The notes below the pieces were generated by a model that was not told the DNA's origin, made no database searches, and saw only the letters and a program-made list of their open reading frames with translations. Source: Aerococcaceae bacterium zg-252 (lineage in GTDB: Bacteria; Bacillota; Bacilli; Lactobacillales; Aerococcaceae). From it: a stretch of DNA of 64,000 nt. The DNA lies in assembly GCA_016237705.1 (NCBI GenBank), contig CP066204.1:1947001-2011000 (forward strand), read 5' to 3'. A program made the translations under genes and the position numbers. Positions 17,548 to 25,347 of this stretch are shown in pieces. How positions within the stretch are numbered: the stretch's first letter is position 1; every line of letters starts with the position of its first letter.

Positions 17548-18976
17548 TTTGCAAATCCTCTGGTTTCATCATAATGCTTGTCACGATAAAACCACCGATA
17601 TAAGCAATCACAAGCCCAATGATATAATGAATAATTTTAGTTGGAATCATCAACGGTGTCGCTACCAAACCAGATGGACCCCAAGCCGTAGCTTGTACAT
17701 TCATCAACATCGCATAAGCACCACCAAAACCTGCTCCTAGACCTGCAGTAATAAATGGTTTACCTAATGGCAATGTAACCCCATAAATCAGTGGCTCACC
17801 AATACCTAAGAATCCAGCCGGTAAGGCACCTGCAATCACTTTTTGTAAAGATACATTATGTTGTTTTTTCGCCATTAAATAAATCGCAATCGCTGCTCCA
17901 ACTTGCCCTGCACCAGCCATTGCCAATACTGGGAATAAAGTCACACCACCCATGGTTTCTAATTGAATCGCATAAATCGGAATCAAACCATGATGCAAAC
18001 CTAATAATACCATTGGCAAGAAGACTGCTGATAAAATATAGCCAGATAACACACTAATCACTGGATTACTAGATGCAATGAACAGATTTAAAAAGGCAAC
18101 TAACCAATCTGAAACAAATCCAGATGCTGGCATGACTAAGAAAACCATTACTAAAGCCGTACCTAATAAACTAAGCACTGGTGTAAAAATCAAATCAAGC
18201 ACATCTGGCATCACACGACGAATCGCTTTTTCAAAGCGAGATAAAATATATACACCTAAAATAACACCAATAATACCACCTTTACCGGTTGTTAAAATTG
18301 ATTTCAACGGTGTTTCTTCATTATATAAACCTAATAAAGTTGAAAACTCCACAATTTGTGCAGCAATGGACATCGCACCAACCATCCCACCTAATGCTTC
18401 GGTTGCCTTAAATTGTTTAGCTGCGTTGATACCTGTATAAATCGCAAAATACCCTAAAAAGCTTGTTCCGATTAAGGCAAAGATAATACGAGTTCCTTCC
18501 CAGAAATTTCCAGATAAAGTTCCTTGCTTAATCAATTGACCTAATAAACTACCAAATCCTTGGAAAATACCGGCTGCAATAATTGCTGGAATCAGTGGAA
18601 TAAAAATATTGGCAATCAATTGTAACCCTTGTTTTACTTTACTTTTTGGTTGATTGGATTTTATTGCTTCTTTATTCAATTGCCAATCTTCTTTAGAATG
18701 ATTTTCATCAATTGGTGCTCCTTGTGCAAAATTATAAAGAGCAATCATTTCATCTGCTACTTTTTTCGCTTTTCCTGGCCCAACAACAATTTGTACCGTT
18801 TCAGCATTAACGACACCTAATACTTCAGGTACAGCTTTTAATGCTTCAAAATTTACTTTTGTTATATCTTTTGGTGTAATCCGCACACGTGTCATACAAT
18901 TTGTAACAGAATGAATATTTTCTGCACCACCAAAATGCGTGACAATTCCTGTAATTAAAGTCTCATATTTTGACAT
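17540..18976 (-). CDS. murP: PTS EIIBC transporter for MurNAc or MurNAc-GlcNAc
   Basis: This is a phosphotransferase-system permease of the glucose/sucrose superfamily. Residues 1-90 are the EIIB domain with phosphorylated C27 in TNCMTRVR. Residues from about 120 form the multi-segment EIIC domain, with the substrate-binding GIGEPLIYGV motif late in the protein. No EIIA domain is attached, as usual for MurP, so the general EIIA-Glc would supply phosphate. It lies between murQ (21 bases away) and mupG (8-base overlap), which fixes the substrate as muropeptide sugar. The ribosome binding site is AGGAGGAG. Confidence 0.9.
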   Translation of the reverse strand: MSKYETLITGIVTHFGGAENIHSVTNCMTRVRITPKDITKVNFEALKAVPEVLGVVNAETVQIVVGPGKAKKVADEMIALYNFAQGAPIDENHSKEDWQLNKEAIKSNQPKSKVKQGLQLIANIFIPLIPAIIAAGIFQGFGSLLGQLIKQGTLSGNFWEGTRIIFALIGTSFLGYFAIYTGINAAKQFKATEALGGMVGAMSIAAQIVEFSTLLGLYNEETPLKSILTTGKGGIIGVILGVYILSRFEKAIRRVMPDVLDLIFTPVLSLLGTALVMVFLVMPASGFVSDWLVAFLNLFIASSNPVISVLSGYILSAVFLPMVLLGLHHGLIPIYAIQLETMGGVTLFPVLAMAGAGQVGAAIAIYLMAKKQHNVSLQKVIAGALPAGFLGIGEPLIYGVTLPLGKPFITAGLGAGFGGAYAMLMNVQATAWGPSGLVATPLMIPTKIIHYIIGLVIAYIGGFIVTSIMMKPEDLQNA

Positions 18977-18997
18977 CTCTTTCTCCTCCTAACAAAC

Positions 18998-19894
18998 TTA
19001 TTCATTAATAACTTTTCGAATATAGCCATTTGCTTGTGCTAATTGCTCTTTTGCCTCTTCATAAGATAATCCAATCAATAACATAATAATAGCTATTTTG
19101 ACTTCACCATGACTTGCTGCTAGTGCCTCTTTTACTTGTTCATCAGATGCACCAGTTGCTTCTTGAACAATATTTTCACACCGTTGCTTCAACTTATCAT
19201 TCGTTGCAATCACATCTACCATGAGATTTTGATACACTTTTCCTTGCTTAATCATTGCAGCTGTTGAAATCATATTAAGAACTAACTTTTGTGCCGTTCC
19301 TGCTTTTAAACGAGTCGAACCTGTTAACACTTCCGGACCTGGAATCACCTCAATTCTAATATCGGCAATGTCACCAATTTTACTCTTAGCATTACATGCT
19401 AATGACACAGTAGTCGCACCAACCTGTTTCGCATAAGTCAAACCACCAAGAACGTATGGTGTACGTCCACTCGCTGCAATCCCAATCACAACATCTTTAT
19501 CCGATAAATTCAGAGCCTGTAAATCCGACTGTGCCAATAATGTATTATCTTCAGCCCCTTCAACTGCTCGCATCATCGCTTCCTCGCCACCAGCAATTAA
19601 ACCTTGCACCATTTCTGGGGATGTCCCAAATGTAGGAACACACTCAACTGCATCTAAAATACCTAAGCGTCCACTCGTCCCAGCACCTATATAAATTAAC
19701 CGTCCACCTTTTTTAAAAGCAGCATCGACAGCATTAACTGCTAATTCAATGTCAGGGATAACCAAATCAATCGCTGCTGGTACTTTACTATCTTCTTGAT
19801 TCATCGCCAGCAATATCTCACGAACTGAAAATTGATCTAAATTCATCGTTGCTGAATTACGTGTTTCGGTACTCATCCCCTTTAAATTTTCCAT
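18998..19894 (-). CDS. murQ: N-acetylmuramic acid 6-phosphate etherase
   Basis: MurQ removes the lactyl ether from MurNAc 6-phosphate, giving GlcNAc 6-phosphate and D-lactate. The 298-residue SIS-domain protein contains the signature IYIGAGTSGRLGILDAVECV and the second motif GIAASGRTPYVLG. A C-terminal UBA-like helical tail is present. It is the first gene of the murQ-murP-mupG operon, starting after a strong AGGAGGTG site. An operator-like sequence lies about 85 bases upstream. Confidence 0.96.
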   Translation of the reverse strand: MENLKGMSTETRNSATMNLDQFSVREILLAMNQEDSKVPAAIDLVIPDIELAVNAVDAAFKKGGRLIYIGAGTSGRLGILDAVECVPTFGTSPEMVQGLIAGGEEAMMRAVEGAEDNTLLAQSDLQALNLSDKDVVIGIAASGRTPYVLGGLTYAKQVGATTVSLACNAKSKIGDIADIRIEVIPGPEVLTGSTRLKAGTAQKLVLNMISTAAMIKQGKVYQNLMVDVIATNDKLKQRCENIVQEATGASDEQVKEALAASHGEVKIAIIMLLIGLSYEEAKEQLAQANGYIRKVINE

Positions 19895-19977
19895 ATTTCT
19901 ACACCTCCTATATTCGATGCACTCAATAATGTCACATCTTACTAACTTCTATTATAATTCTTTGAAATATTAATACT

Positions 19978-19992
19978 ATTAATCGTTTTCAT
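19978..19992. promoter_or_regulatory. cre or MurR operator upstream of murQ
   Basis: The minus-strand sequence ATGAAAACGATTAAT matches the cre consensus WTGNAANCGNWNNCW at all but one position. The same 15 bases recur upstream of murR at 20965-20979. It lies just upstream of a good TATAAT (minus strand, about 19957). It may bind CcpA, MurR, or both. Confidence 0.6.
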
Positions 19993-20048
19993 TTAGGAAC
20001 TTTGTTTCACATATTGGCATTATTATTTTAAATATCATATCGTTACAC

Positions 20049-20082
20049 AAAAATACTGACACCTATTATCCCTAGATGTCAG
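20049..20082 (-). terminator. Intrinsic terminator after murR
   Basis: On the minus strand CTGACATCTA (20082-20073) pairs with TAGGTGTCAG (20065-20056), followed by TATTTTT. It separates murR from the murQ operon, so they are separate transcripts. Confidence 0.75.
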
Positions 20083-20092
20083 TTACTTCAAC

Positions 20093-20929
20093 TTATTTTT
20101 CAATACGAGTTCGTTCAATCAATAGCATTCCCTCATCATAATGACGCTGCAAATATTTTGAAAATAGAATATCAATGACAGTCATCTGTGCAATTCGTGA
20201 GGACATCGCACCACTACGCATACCAGCTTCTTTATCCGGAATCATAAGTGCGAGATGTGCAAGTTGATTAATCGTTGAAGTGCCCTCTTTTGTCAAAGAT
20301 AAAACCGTTGCTCCCATTGATTTCGCCTCATTGGCACATTTAATCATCTCAGGTGTTTCCCCCGAGTACGAAATAACAAAGGCCAAGTCATGTGCCGTCA
20401 TATTGCGGGCCATTAATAATTGCGTATGCCAGTCCTCACTCAAATGAACCATGCGATTCACACGTACAAACTTCATTTGGGCATCTTTGGCTACAATCAA
20501 TGACGCACCTAATCCAAAAAATACAATCTTATCCGCATTTTCGATCGCCGTCACACATTGTTCAATTACATCGGTTACTAATAATAAGTGCAACTCTTGC
20601 AATATTTGAACATTATTAATAATCACACTCGCCATTAATTCATCTGTTTCACTTTCTCGTTCAACAAAATTAGCTTGCTGTTGAAAATACGTATCTCGCA
20701 CTGCTTGTTCATAGACTAATGCTTTCATAAATGATTTATACCCGTCAAAACCAATATTTTTGCATAAGCGGATAATTGATGTTGGTGATGAATAAGTCTT
20801 ACTCGCTAATTCATGAATACTCATATTCGATACATCTAATGGCGCATTTAAAATATAATCAATTATTGTTTTTTCAGTTTGACTCGCATTGGGACGATGC
20901 ATTCTTAGTTTCGTAATACTTTGACTCAT
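20093..20929 (-). CDS. murR: MurR/RpiR-family transcriptional regulator
   Basis: This 278-residue protein has an N-terminal RpiR-type helix-turn-helix (residues about 1-75, with MSIHELASKTYSSPTSIIRL) and a C-terminal SIS sugar-phosphate-binding domain (residues about 120-255, with IVFFGLGASLIVAKD and VISYSGETPEMI). SIS domains of this group sense phosphosugars such as MurNAc 6-phosphate. Its position directly upstream of murQPG on the same strand supports the name. A candidate operator (20965-20979) lies in its own promoter, suggesting autoregulation. Confidence 0.88.
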   Translation of the reverse strand: MSQSITKLRMHRPNASQTEKTIIDYILNAPLDVSNMSIHELASKTYSSPTSIIRLCKNIGFDGYKSFMKALVYEQAVRDTYFQQQANFVERESETDELMASVIINNVQILQELHLLLVTDVIEQCVTAIENADKIVFFGLGASLIVAKDAQMKFVRVNRMVHLSEDWHTQLLMARNMTAHDLAFVISYSGETPEMIKCANEAKSMGATVLSLTKEGTSTINQLAHLALMIPDKEAGMRSGAMSSRIAQMTVIDILFSKYLQRHYDEGMLLIERTRIEK

Positions 20930-20964
20930 TCTACACTCTCACAATCTTTCCGTACGTCAAAATA

Positions 20965-20979
20965 ATTAATCGTTTTCAT
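20965..20979. promoter_or_regulatory. cre or MurR operator in the murR promoter
   Basis: This is identical to the 15 bases at 19978-19992. On the minus strand it follows a TACAAT -10 box, with TTGAGG 18 bases further upstream as a fair -35, so bound protein would block transcription. Confidence 0.6.
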
Positions 20980-21047
20980 CTATTTTTATTGTATCATTTC
21001 CTCCATACTCCCCTCAAATAATACAATAAATTCCAACACACTATTAT

Positions 21048-21938
21048 CTAATTCAATTCATTCGGCCTTAAAATTTGATACGGTGTCTTATCTTTCGATT
21101 CTTTATAAGAATCATAGTCATGTTGTGCTCGAAATTTTGACGGACTCTTTCCATAATACTTAGAAAAACTTTTCGAGAAGTAGAGTGCATCTTTAAATCC
21201 TACTTTTTCTGCCACTTCAGCCATGCTCAAATCCGTTGTCAACAGTAAAGATGCAGCGATTGTCAAACGTCGGTCAAGTAAAAATTGTTGTGGTGAGAAT
21301 AAAAATTTTTGCTTAAATAATTTATATAAATAGCTGCGTGAAACCCCAATGTATTCTGCAACATGATTAATGGTAATGTCCTTCATATAATTAGCATAAA
21401 TATACTCATATGCTGTATCAGCCGCATTTTTTGCAGACAACGCTCGCTGATAATGTTGGGCTGAAAATTCTTTCGTCAATGCCTCAATCAGTAAAAATAA
21501 TTGCCCCTTATACCAATACATACTTGGTAAATTCGCTTCTTTTTCTAATGTAGTATCGCAAATTGTTTGAATAATTTTTTGCGTTTCGCCTCCATTTTGA
21601 TACGTAATAACAGAAGCTGTCATAATTTCGGTATTGCCAATATATTTTTCAAAATCATGACCACTAATCCCTACCCAGTAGGTTGTCCATGGATTAGAAA
21701 GCTCTGGGTAATATGTCACATACTCAGACGAACGGATAATAAATCCGTCCCCTGCTTTCAAATGATAACGGTGTTGATTAATTTCAAAATAGCCCTCTCC
21801 AGATTGAACATAATGTAAAACAAAATGTTGATACGCATTATACGAGTAACTTTCTCTTACACTAAATGCTTGGATACCACATTCATCAATGTTCAAGTCT
21901 GAATCTTCATTTTGAAAATAAACCCATAATTTTCGCAT
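21048..21938 (-). CDS. AraC-family regulator of the sugar ABC/beta-galactosidase cassette
   Basis: Residues about 20-130 form a cupin sugar sensor (HFVLHYVQSGEGYFEINQ, then LKAGDGFIIRS). The C-terminal 100 residues are an AraC DNA-binding domain (ITINHVAEYIGVSRSYLYKL, then MAEVAEKVGFKDALYFSKSF ending YYGKSPSKFR). The layout is like MsmR/RafR, activators of oligosaccharide operons. I use the ATG at 21938, after AGGAGGG, rather than an ATG 21 codons upstream. It is divergent from the ABC transporter genes, with a cre-like site between. Confidence 0.88.
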   Translation of the reverse strand: MRKLWVYFQNEDSDLNIDECGIQAFSVRESYSYNAYQHFVLHYVQSGEGYFEINQHRYHLKAGDGFIIRSSEYVTYYPELSNPWTTYWVGISGHDFEKYIGNTEIMTASVITYQNGGETQKIIQTICDTTLEKEANLPSMYWYKGQLFLLIEALTKEFSAQHYQRALSAKNAADTAYEYIYANYMKDITINHVAEYIGVSRSYLYKLFKQKFLFSPQQFLLDRRLTIAASLLLTTDLSMAEVAEKVGFKDALYFSKSFSKYYGKSPSKFRAQHDYDSYKESKDKTPYQILRPNELN

Positions 21939-22023
21939 ATCTTTCCCTCCTGGAAACATTTTTCCATATTTTTTACTGATTATAGCATACACAATTATCA
22001 ATGACTATACTATAATTGCGTCA

Positions 22024-22038
22024 AGGAAAACGTTTTCT
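22024..22038. promoter_or_regulatory. cre-like site between AraC gene and ABC operon
   Basis: AGGAAAACGTTTTCT is nearly palindromic and fits the cre consensus WTGNAANCGNWNNCW with one mismatch. It sits in the divergent promoter region, so CcpA could repress both directions when glucose is present. Confidence 0.65.
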
Positions 22039-22165
22039 AATCATTTTTTATTATTGTTTGTCCGATGATAAACAAGACATTTGCGCCTATTAGCTAGGGC
22101 GTCAACCTTGTCAATCAAAATTATTTCAGTCCAATATCGTATATTCATATAAAAGGAGAGTTTAC

Positions 22166-23431
22166 ATGAAAAAAATATCAAATTTATTGGCATTGGGCGC
22201 AATTAGTGCATCCCTCTTTACAATGCCATCAGTAGCTGCAAAAGAAGAAATTTCAGTTTGGGCTTGGGATCCAAAATTTAATATTCGCGCTTTAGAAATT
22301 GCAGCTGAGCATTACGCCAAAGAAAATAGTGACGTTTCACTTAAAATTGAAGAAAATGCACAAAATGATATTATTCAAAAACTTAATACTGCAATGAGTG
22401 CGGGTGTAACGGATAGTTTACCTAACATTGTCCTAATTGAAGATTATCGTGCACAAAGTTTCTTAGCTGCTTATCCTGATACATTTATTCCACTAAATGA
22501 ATATATCCATTCAGAAGACTTCGCCCAATATAAAGTAGAAGCAACTTCTGTCGGTGATCAACATTACGGTCTTCCATTTGATACAGGTGTTACTGGTTTA
22601 TATGTACGCACTGATTTATTAAAAGAAGCAGGCTACTCAACTGATGATTTACAAGATATTACTTGGAATCAATTAGCTGAAATCGGAGCTAAAGTTAAAG
22701 AAAAAACTGGTGTTAAATTATTATCAATGGACTTAAATGACCTTGGTATGATTCGTGCTATGATTAATGGTTCTGGTTCTTGGTATACAAAAGATGACGG
22801 TGTAACACCAAATATCGCTGATAACGCTGCTTTAAAAGAAGCATTCACAACCTTTAAATCAATGTATGAACAAGACCTAGTGAATGTTCACAATGACTGG
22901 GCACAAATGTTAGAAGCTTTCAATACTGGTAAAGTATTCACTGTCCCACAAGGTAACTGGATTACACCGTCTGTCACACAAGCTGAAGATCAAGCAGGTA
23001 AATGGGCAGTTGTCCCTTGGCCTAAACAAGAAATTGAAGGCTCTGTTCATGCTTCAAACTTAGGTGGTGCATCATTCTATGTCATCAACAAAAAAGGATC
23101 AGAAGCTGCAGCAGATTTCCTAGCTAAAACATTTGGTTCTAGCACAGAATTTTATAGCGATTTAATCACTGAAATTGGTGCATTAGGAACATACTTACCA
23201 GTACAAAAAACAGATGTTTATAATACAAATGTTGACTACTTCGGAGGACAAGCAATCTATAAAGATTTTGCGACTTGGTCTGCGGAAATCCCGTCATTAA
23301 ATTATGGTATCCACACTTATGCAATTGAAGATATCATGAAAGCTGCCTTACAACAATACTTAGCAGGTGGCGATTTAGACCAAGTGTTCAATGACGCTCA
23401 AGCACAAGCTGAAAGTCAGTTAAACCATTAA
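22166..23431 (+). CDS. Sugar ABC transporter substrate-binding protein
   Basis: This is a family-1 extracellular solute-binding protein of 421 residues. The signal peptide runs to about residue 26 and ends SVAA-K, a signal peptidase I site. There is no lipobox cysteine, unusual for a Gram-positive binding protein. The mature protein begins EEISVWAWDPKFNI and has the usual two-lobe pattern, including GLPFDTGVTGLYVRTD and FTVPQGNW. It is the first gene of a binding protein-permease-permease-beta-galactosidase cluster, so a galactoside is likely. A hairpin follows the stop codon. No ATPase gene is present in the cluster. Confidence 0.88.
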   Translation: MKKISNLLALGAISASLFTMPSVAAKEEISVWAWDPKFNIRALEIAAEHYAKENSDVSLKIEENAQNDIIQKLNTAMSAGVTDSLPNIVLIEDYRAQSFLAAYPDTFIPLNEYIHSEDFAQYKVEATSVGDQHYGLPFDTGVTGLYVRTDLLKEAGYSTDDLQDITWNQLAEIGAKVKEKTGVKLLSMDLNDLGMIRAMINGSGSWYTKDDGVTPNIADNAALKEAFTTFKSMYEQDLVNVHNDWAQMLEAFNTGKVFTVPQGNWITPSVTQAEDQAGKWAVVPWPKQEIEGSVHASNLGGASFYVINKKGSEAAADFLAKTFGSSTEFYSDLITEIGALGTYLPVQKTDVYNTNVDYFGGQAIYKDFATWSAEIPSLNYGIHTYAIEDIMKAALQQYLAGGDLDQVFNDAQAQAESQLNH

Positions 23432-23443
23432 TTTTAGTACATA

Positions 23444-23490
23444 GGGATTGGGCAATATTTGCATTTGTAAGTGGTTGCCCATTCCTTTCT
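23444..23490 (+). terminator. Intra-operon hairpin after binding-protein gene
   Basis: GGGATTGGGCAA (23444-23455) pairs with TTGCCCATTCC (23475-23485), with one internal mismatch, then TTTCTTATTTT. It lies between the binding protein and the first permease and probably lowers permease expression relative to the binding protein, by partial termination or by stabilising the upstream mRNA. Confidence 0.65.
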
Positions 23491-23539
23491 TATTTTCTTA
23501 ACCATTGAAATAATTATTTTACTTTGTGAGGTGTAAATT

Positions 23540-24418
23540 ATGAACGTATTTCAACGACGAAAACTATTAGGATGGGCTTTTATCTTTATTCCCATCAGTT
23601 TAATTTTATTATTTTATTTTTATCCGATGATTGAAGCATTTAAAATGTCTCTGCAATCTGGTCATGGAGCGAATTTGGAGTATGTTGGATTAACAAATTA
23701 TAAACGATTATTATCCGATCCTGTATTTATCGAATCATTAAAAAATACGCTCATATTTTTACTATTCCAAGTACCGATTATGATTGTATTAGCTATTTTC
23801 TTTTCAGTCATATTAAATAATAAAACACTGAAATTCAAAGGCTTTTTTAGAACGATTGTCTTTTTACCATCTGTAACTTCTCTCGTTGCATATTCATTAA
23901 TCTTTAAATATATTTTTTCTAATAATGGGATTTTAAATCAATTATTATTATCAATTCATGCAATTGAGCAACCGATTTTATGGCTAGCACATCCGTTTTG
24001 GGCAAAATTCGTAATTATTTTAGCTATTACTTGGCGTTGGACTGGATATAATATGATCTTTTTCTTATCTGCTTTACAAAACATCGATCAAGAAATTTAT
24101 GAAGCAGCAGATATTGATGGGGCTTCGGCTATACATCAATTTTTCAAAATTACTTTACCTTTACTAAAACCCGTTGTGTTATTCACATCGATTACATCAA
24201 CTATTGGAACATTGCAATTATTCGATGAAACGATGAACATTACAAATGGTGGACCAGGAAATGCTACATTAACCATTTCTCAATATATTTATAACTTATC
24301 ATTTAAATATACACCTGATTTTGGTTACGCAGCTGCTGTTTCTTACGCTATCGTTATTTTAGTTATATTCTTCTCTATTATTCAAATGAAAGTGGGGGCT
24401 AACAATGAAAAAAAATAA
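23540..24418 (+). CDS. Sugar ABC permease, MalF/LacF type
   Basis: This 292-residue membrane protein has six segments. The EAA loop that contacts the ATPase reads EIYEAADIDGASAIHQFFKI near residue 190. The N terminus (RRKLLGWAFIFIPISLILLF) is typical of the first permease of carbohydrate uptake systems. It overlaps the second permease gene by 14 bases, and the two form the membrane channel for the preceding binding protein. GTGAGGTG precedes the start. Confidence 0.9.
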   Translation: MNVFQRRKLLGWAFIFIPISLILLFYFYPMIEAFKMSLQSGHGANLEYVGLTNYKRLLSDPVFIESLKNTLIFLLFQVPIMIVLAIFFSVILNNKTLKFKGFFRTIVFLPSVTSLVAYSLIFKYIFSNNGILNQLLLSIHAIEQPILWLAHPFWAKFVIILAITWRWTGYNMIFFLSALQNIDQEIYEAADIDGASAIHQFFKITLPLLKPVVLFTSITSTIGTLQLFDETMNITNGGPGNATLTISQYIYNLSFKYTPDFGYAAAVSYAIVILVIFFSIIQMKVGANNEKK

Positions 24419-25226
24419 TCTCTTTACCTATATCTTTTTAATTTTAATGTCCATTGTCTTTGCATTTCCCTTTTATTTTATGATTGTTTCAGCAACGAAT
24501 GCGAGTGTCGATGTTACGAAAGGATCATTATTACCTGGAAATCAATTAATCGAAAACTTTAAAAATTTATTGAGCCAAACCGATATGCTCGTTGCCTTAA
24601 AAAACTCTGCAATCATCGCATTATCGCAAACAGCACTTGCATTATTAATTAGTTCAATTGCAGGTTACGCATTTGAAATTTATCGTTCTAAAGCAACAGA
24701 TTTTATTTTCAATGTTATCTTAACCTCAATGATGATTCCATTCGCAGCACTGATGATTCCATTATTCCGCTTATTCGGAAAATTTTCTGCAATCCATCCT
24801 GCGATTGGTTTTAACTCATATGCATCTGCTTATTTACCATATATCGCAACAGCATTTTTAATCTTTTATTTTCGTCAAAACACCAAAATGTTCCAACAAG
24901 AACTATTGGAAGCCGGACGCATTGACGGCCTATCAGAAATTGGGCTTTTCATAAAAATTTATATGCCTACTATGAAAAACACTTATGCAGCAGCCGCAAT
25001 TATTACATTTATGAGTGCATGGAATAACTATTTATGGCCTCTCGTTTCATTACAGACAAATGAAGTCAAGACAGTACCATTATTATTATCTAATCTAGGC
25101 TCTAGTTATGCACCTGACTTTGGCTTAATGATGATTGCTATTTTAGTCGCAACTATTCCAACTATTGCAATTTTCTTTATTTTACAAAAATATTTTGTTG
25201 CAGGTATGTTGGGTGCTGTCAAATAA
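24405..25226 (+). CDS. Sugar ABC permease, MalG/LacG type
   Basis: This is the second permease, 273 residues and about six membrane segments. The EAA loop is ELLEAGRIDGLSEIGLFIKI near residue 165. The C-terminal sequence QKYFVAGMLGAVK is the standard ending of MalG-type subunits. It is translationally linked to the first permease by overlap, with GGGGG ahead of the start. The gene is followed by an unusual hairpin and then the beta-galactosidase gene. Confidence 0.9.
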   Translation: MKKNNLFTYIFLILMSIVFAFPFYFMIVSATNASVDVTKGSLLPGNQLIENFKNLLSQTDMLVALKNSAIIALSQTALALLISSIAGYAFEIYRSKATDFIFNVILTSMMIPFAALMIPLFRLFGKFSAIHPAIGFNSYASAYLPYIATAFLIFYFRQNTKMFQQELLEAGRIDGLSEIGLFIKIYMPTMKNTYAAAAIITFMSAWNNYLWPLVSLQTNEVKTVPLLLSNLGSSYAPDFGLMMIAILVATIPTIAIFFILQKYFVAGMLGAVK

Positions 25227-25250
25227 AACTAACTTTACCGAAAACATATT

Positions 25251-25328
25251 GTACGCTCGAATATTCTGACTTTATCTAATTTGTAACGTAAACCTTGCAA
25301 ATTAGATTTCAAGTCAGAATAAGCGTAC
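25251..25328. other. 78-nt three-part hairpin upstream of beta-galactosidase gene
   Basis: Three nested pairs of perfect arms are seen: GTACGCT/AGCGTAC (25251-25257 with 25322-25328), TATTCTGACTT/AAGTCAGAATA (25262-25272 with 25311-25321) and ATCTAATTTG/CAAATTAGAT (25274-25283 with 25298-25307). That makes 28 paired bases around a 14-base loop. No T-run follows, so it is not a classical terminator. It ends seven bases before the GAGGAG site of the next gene and could control its translation or mRNA processing. Confidence 0.75.
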
Positions 25329-25347
25329 TAGAATGAGGAGAGAAAAT

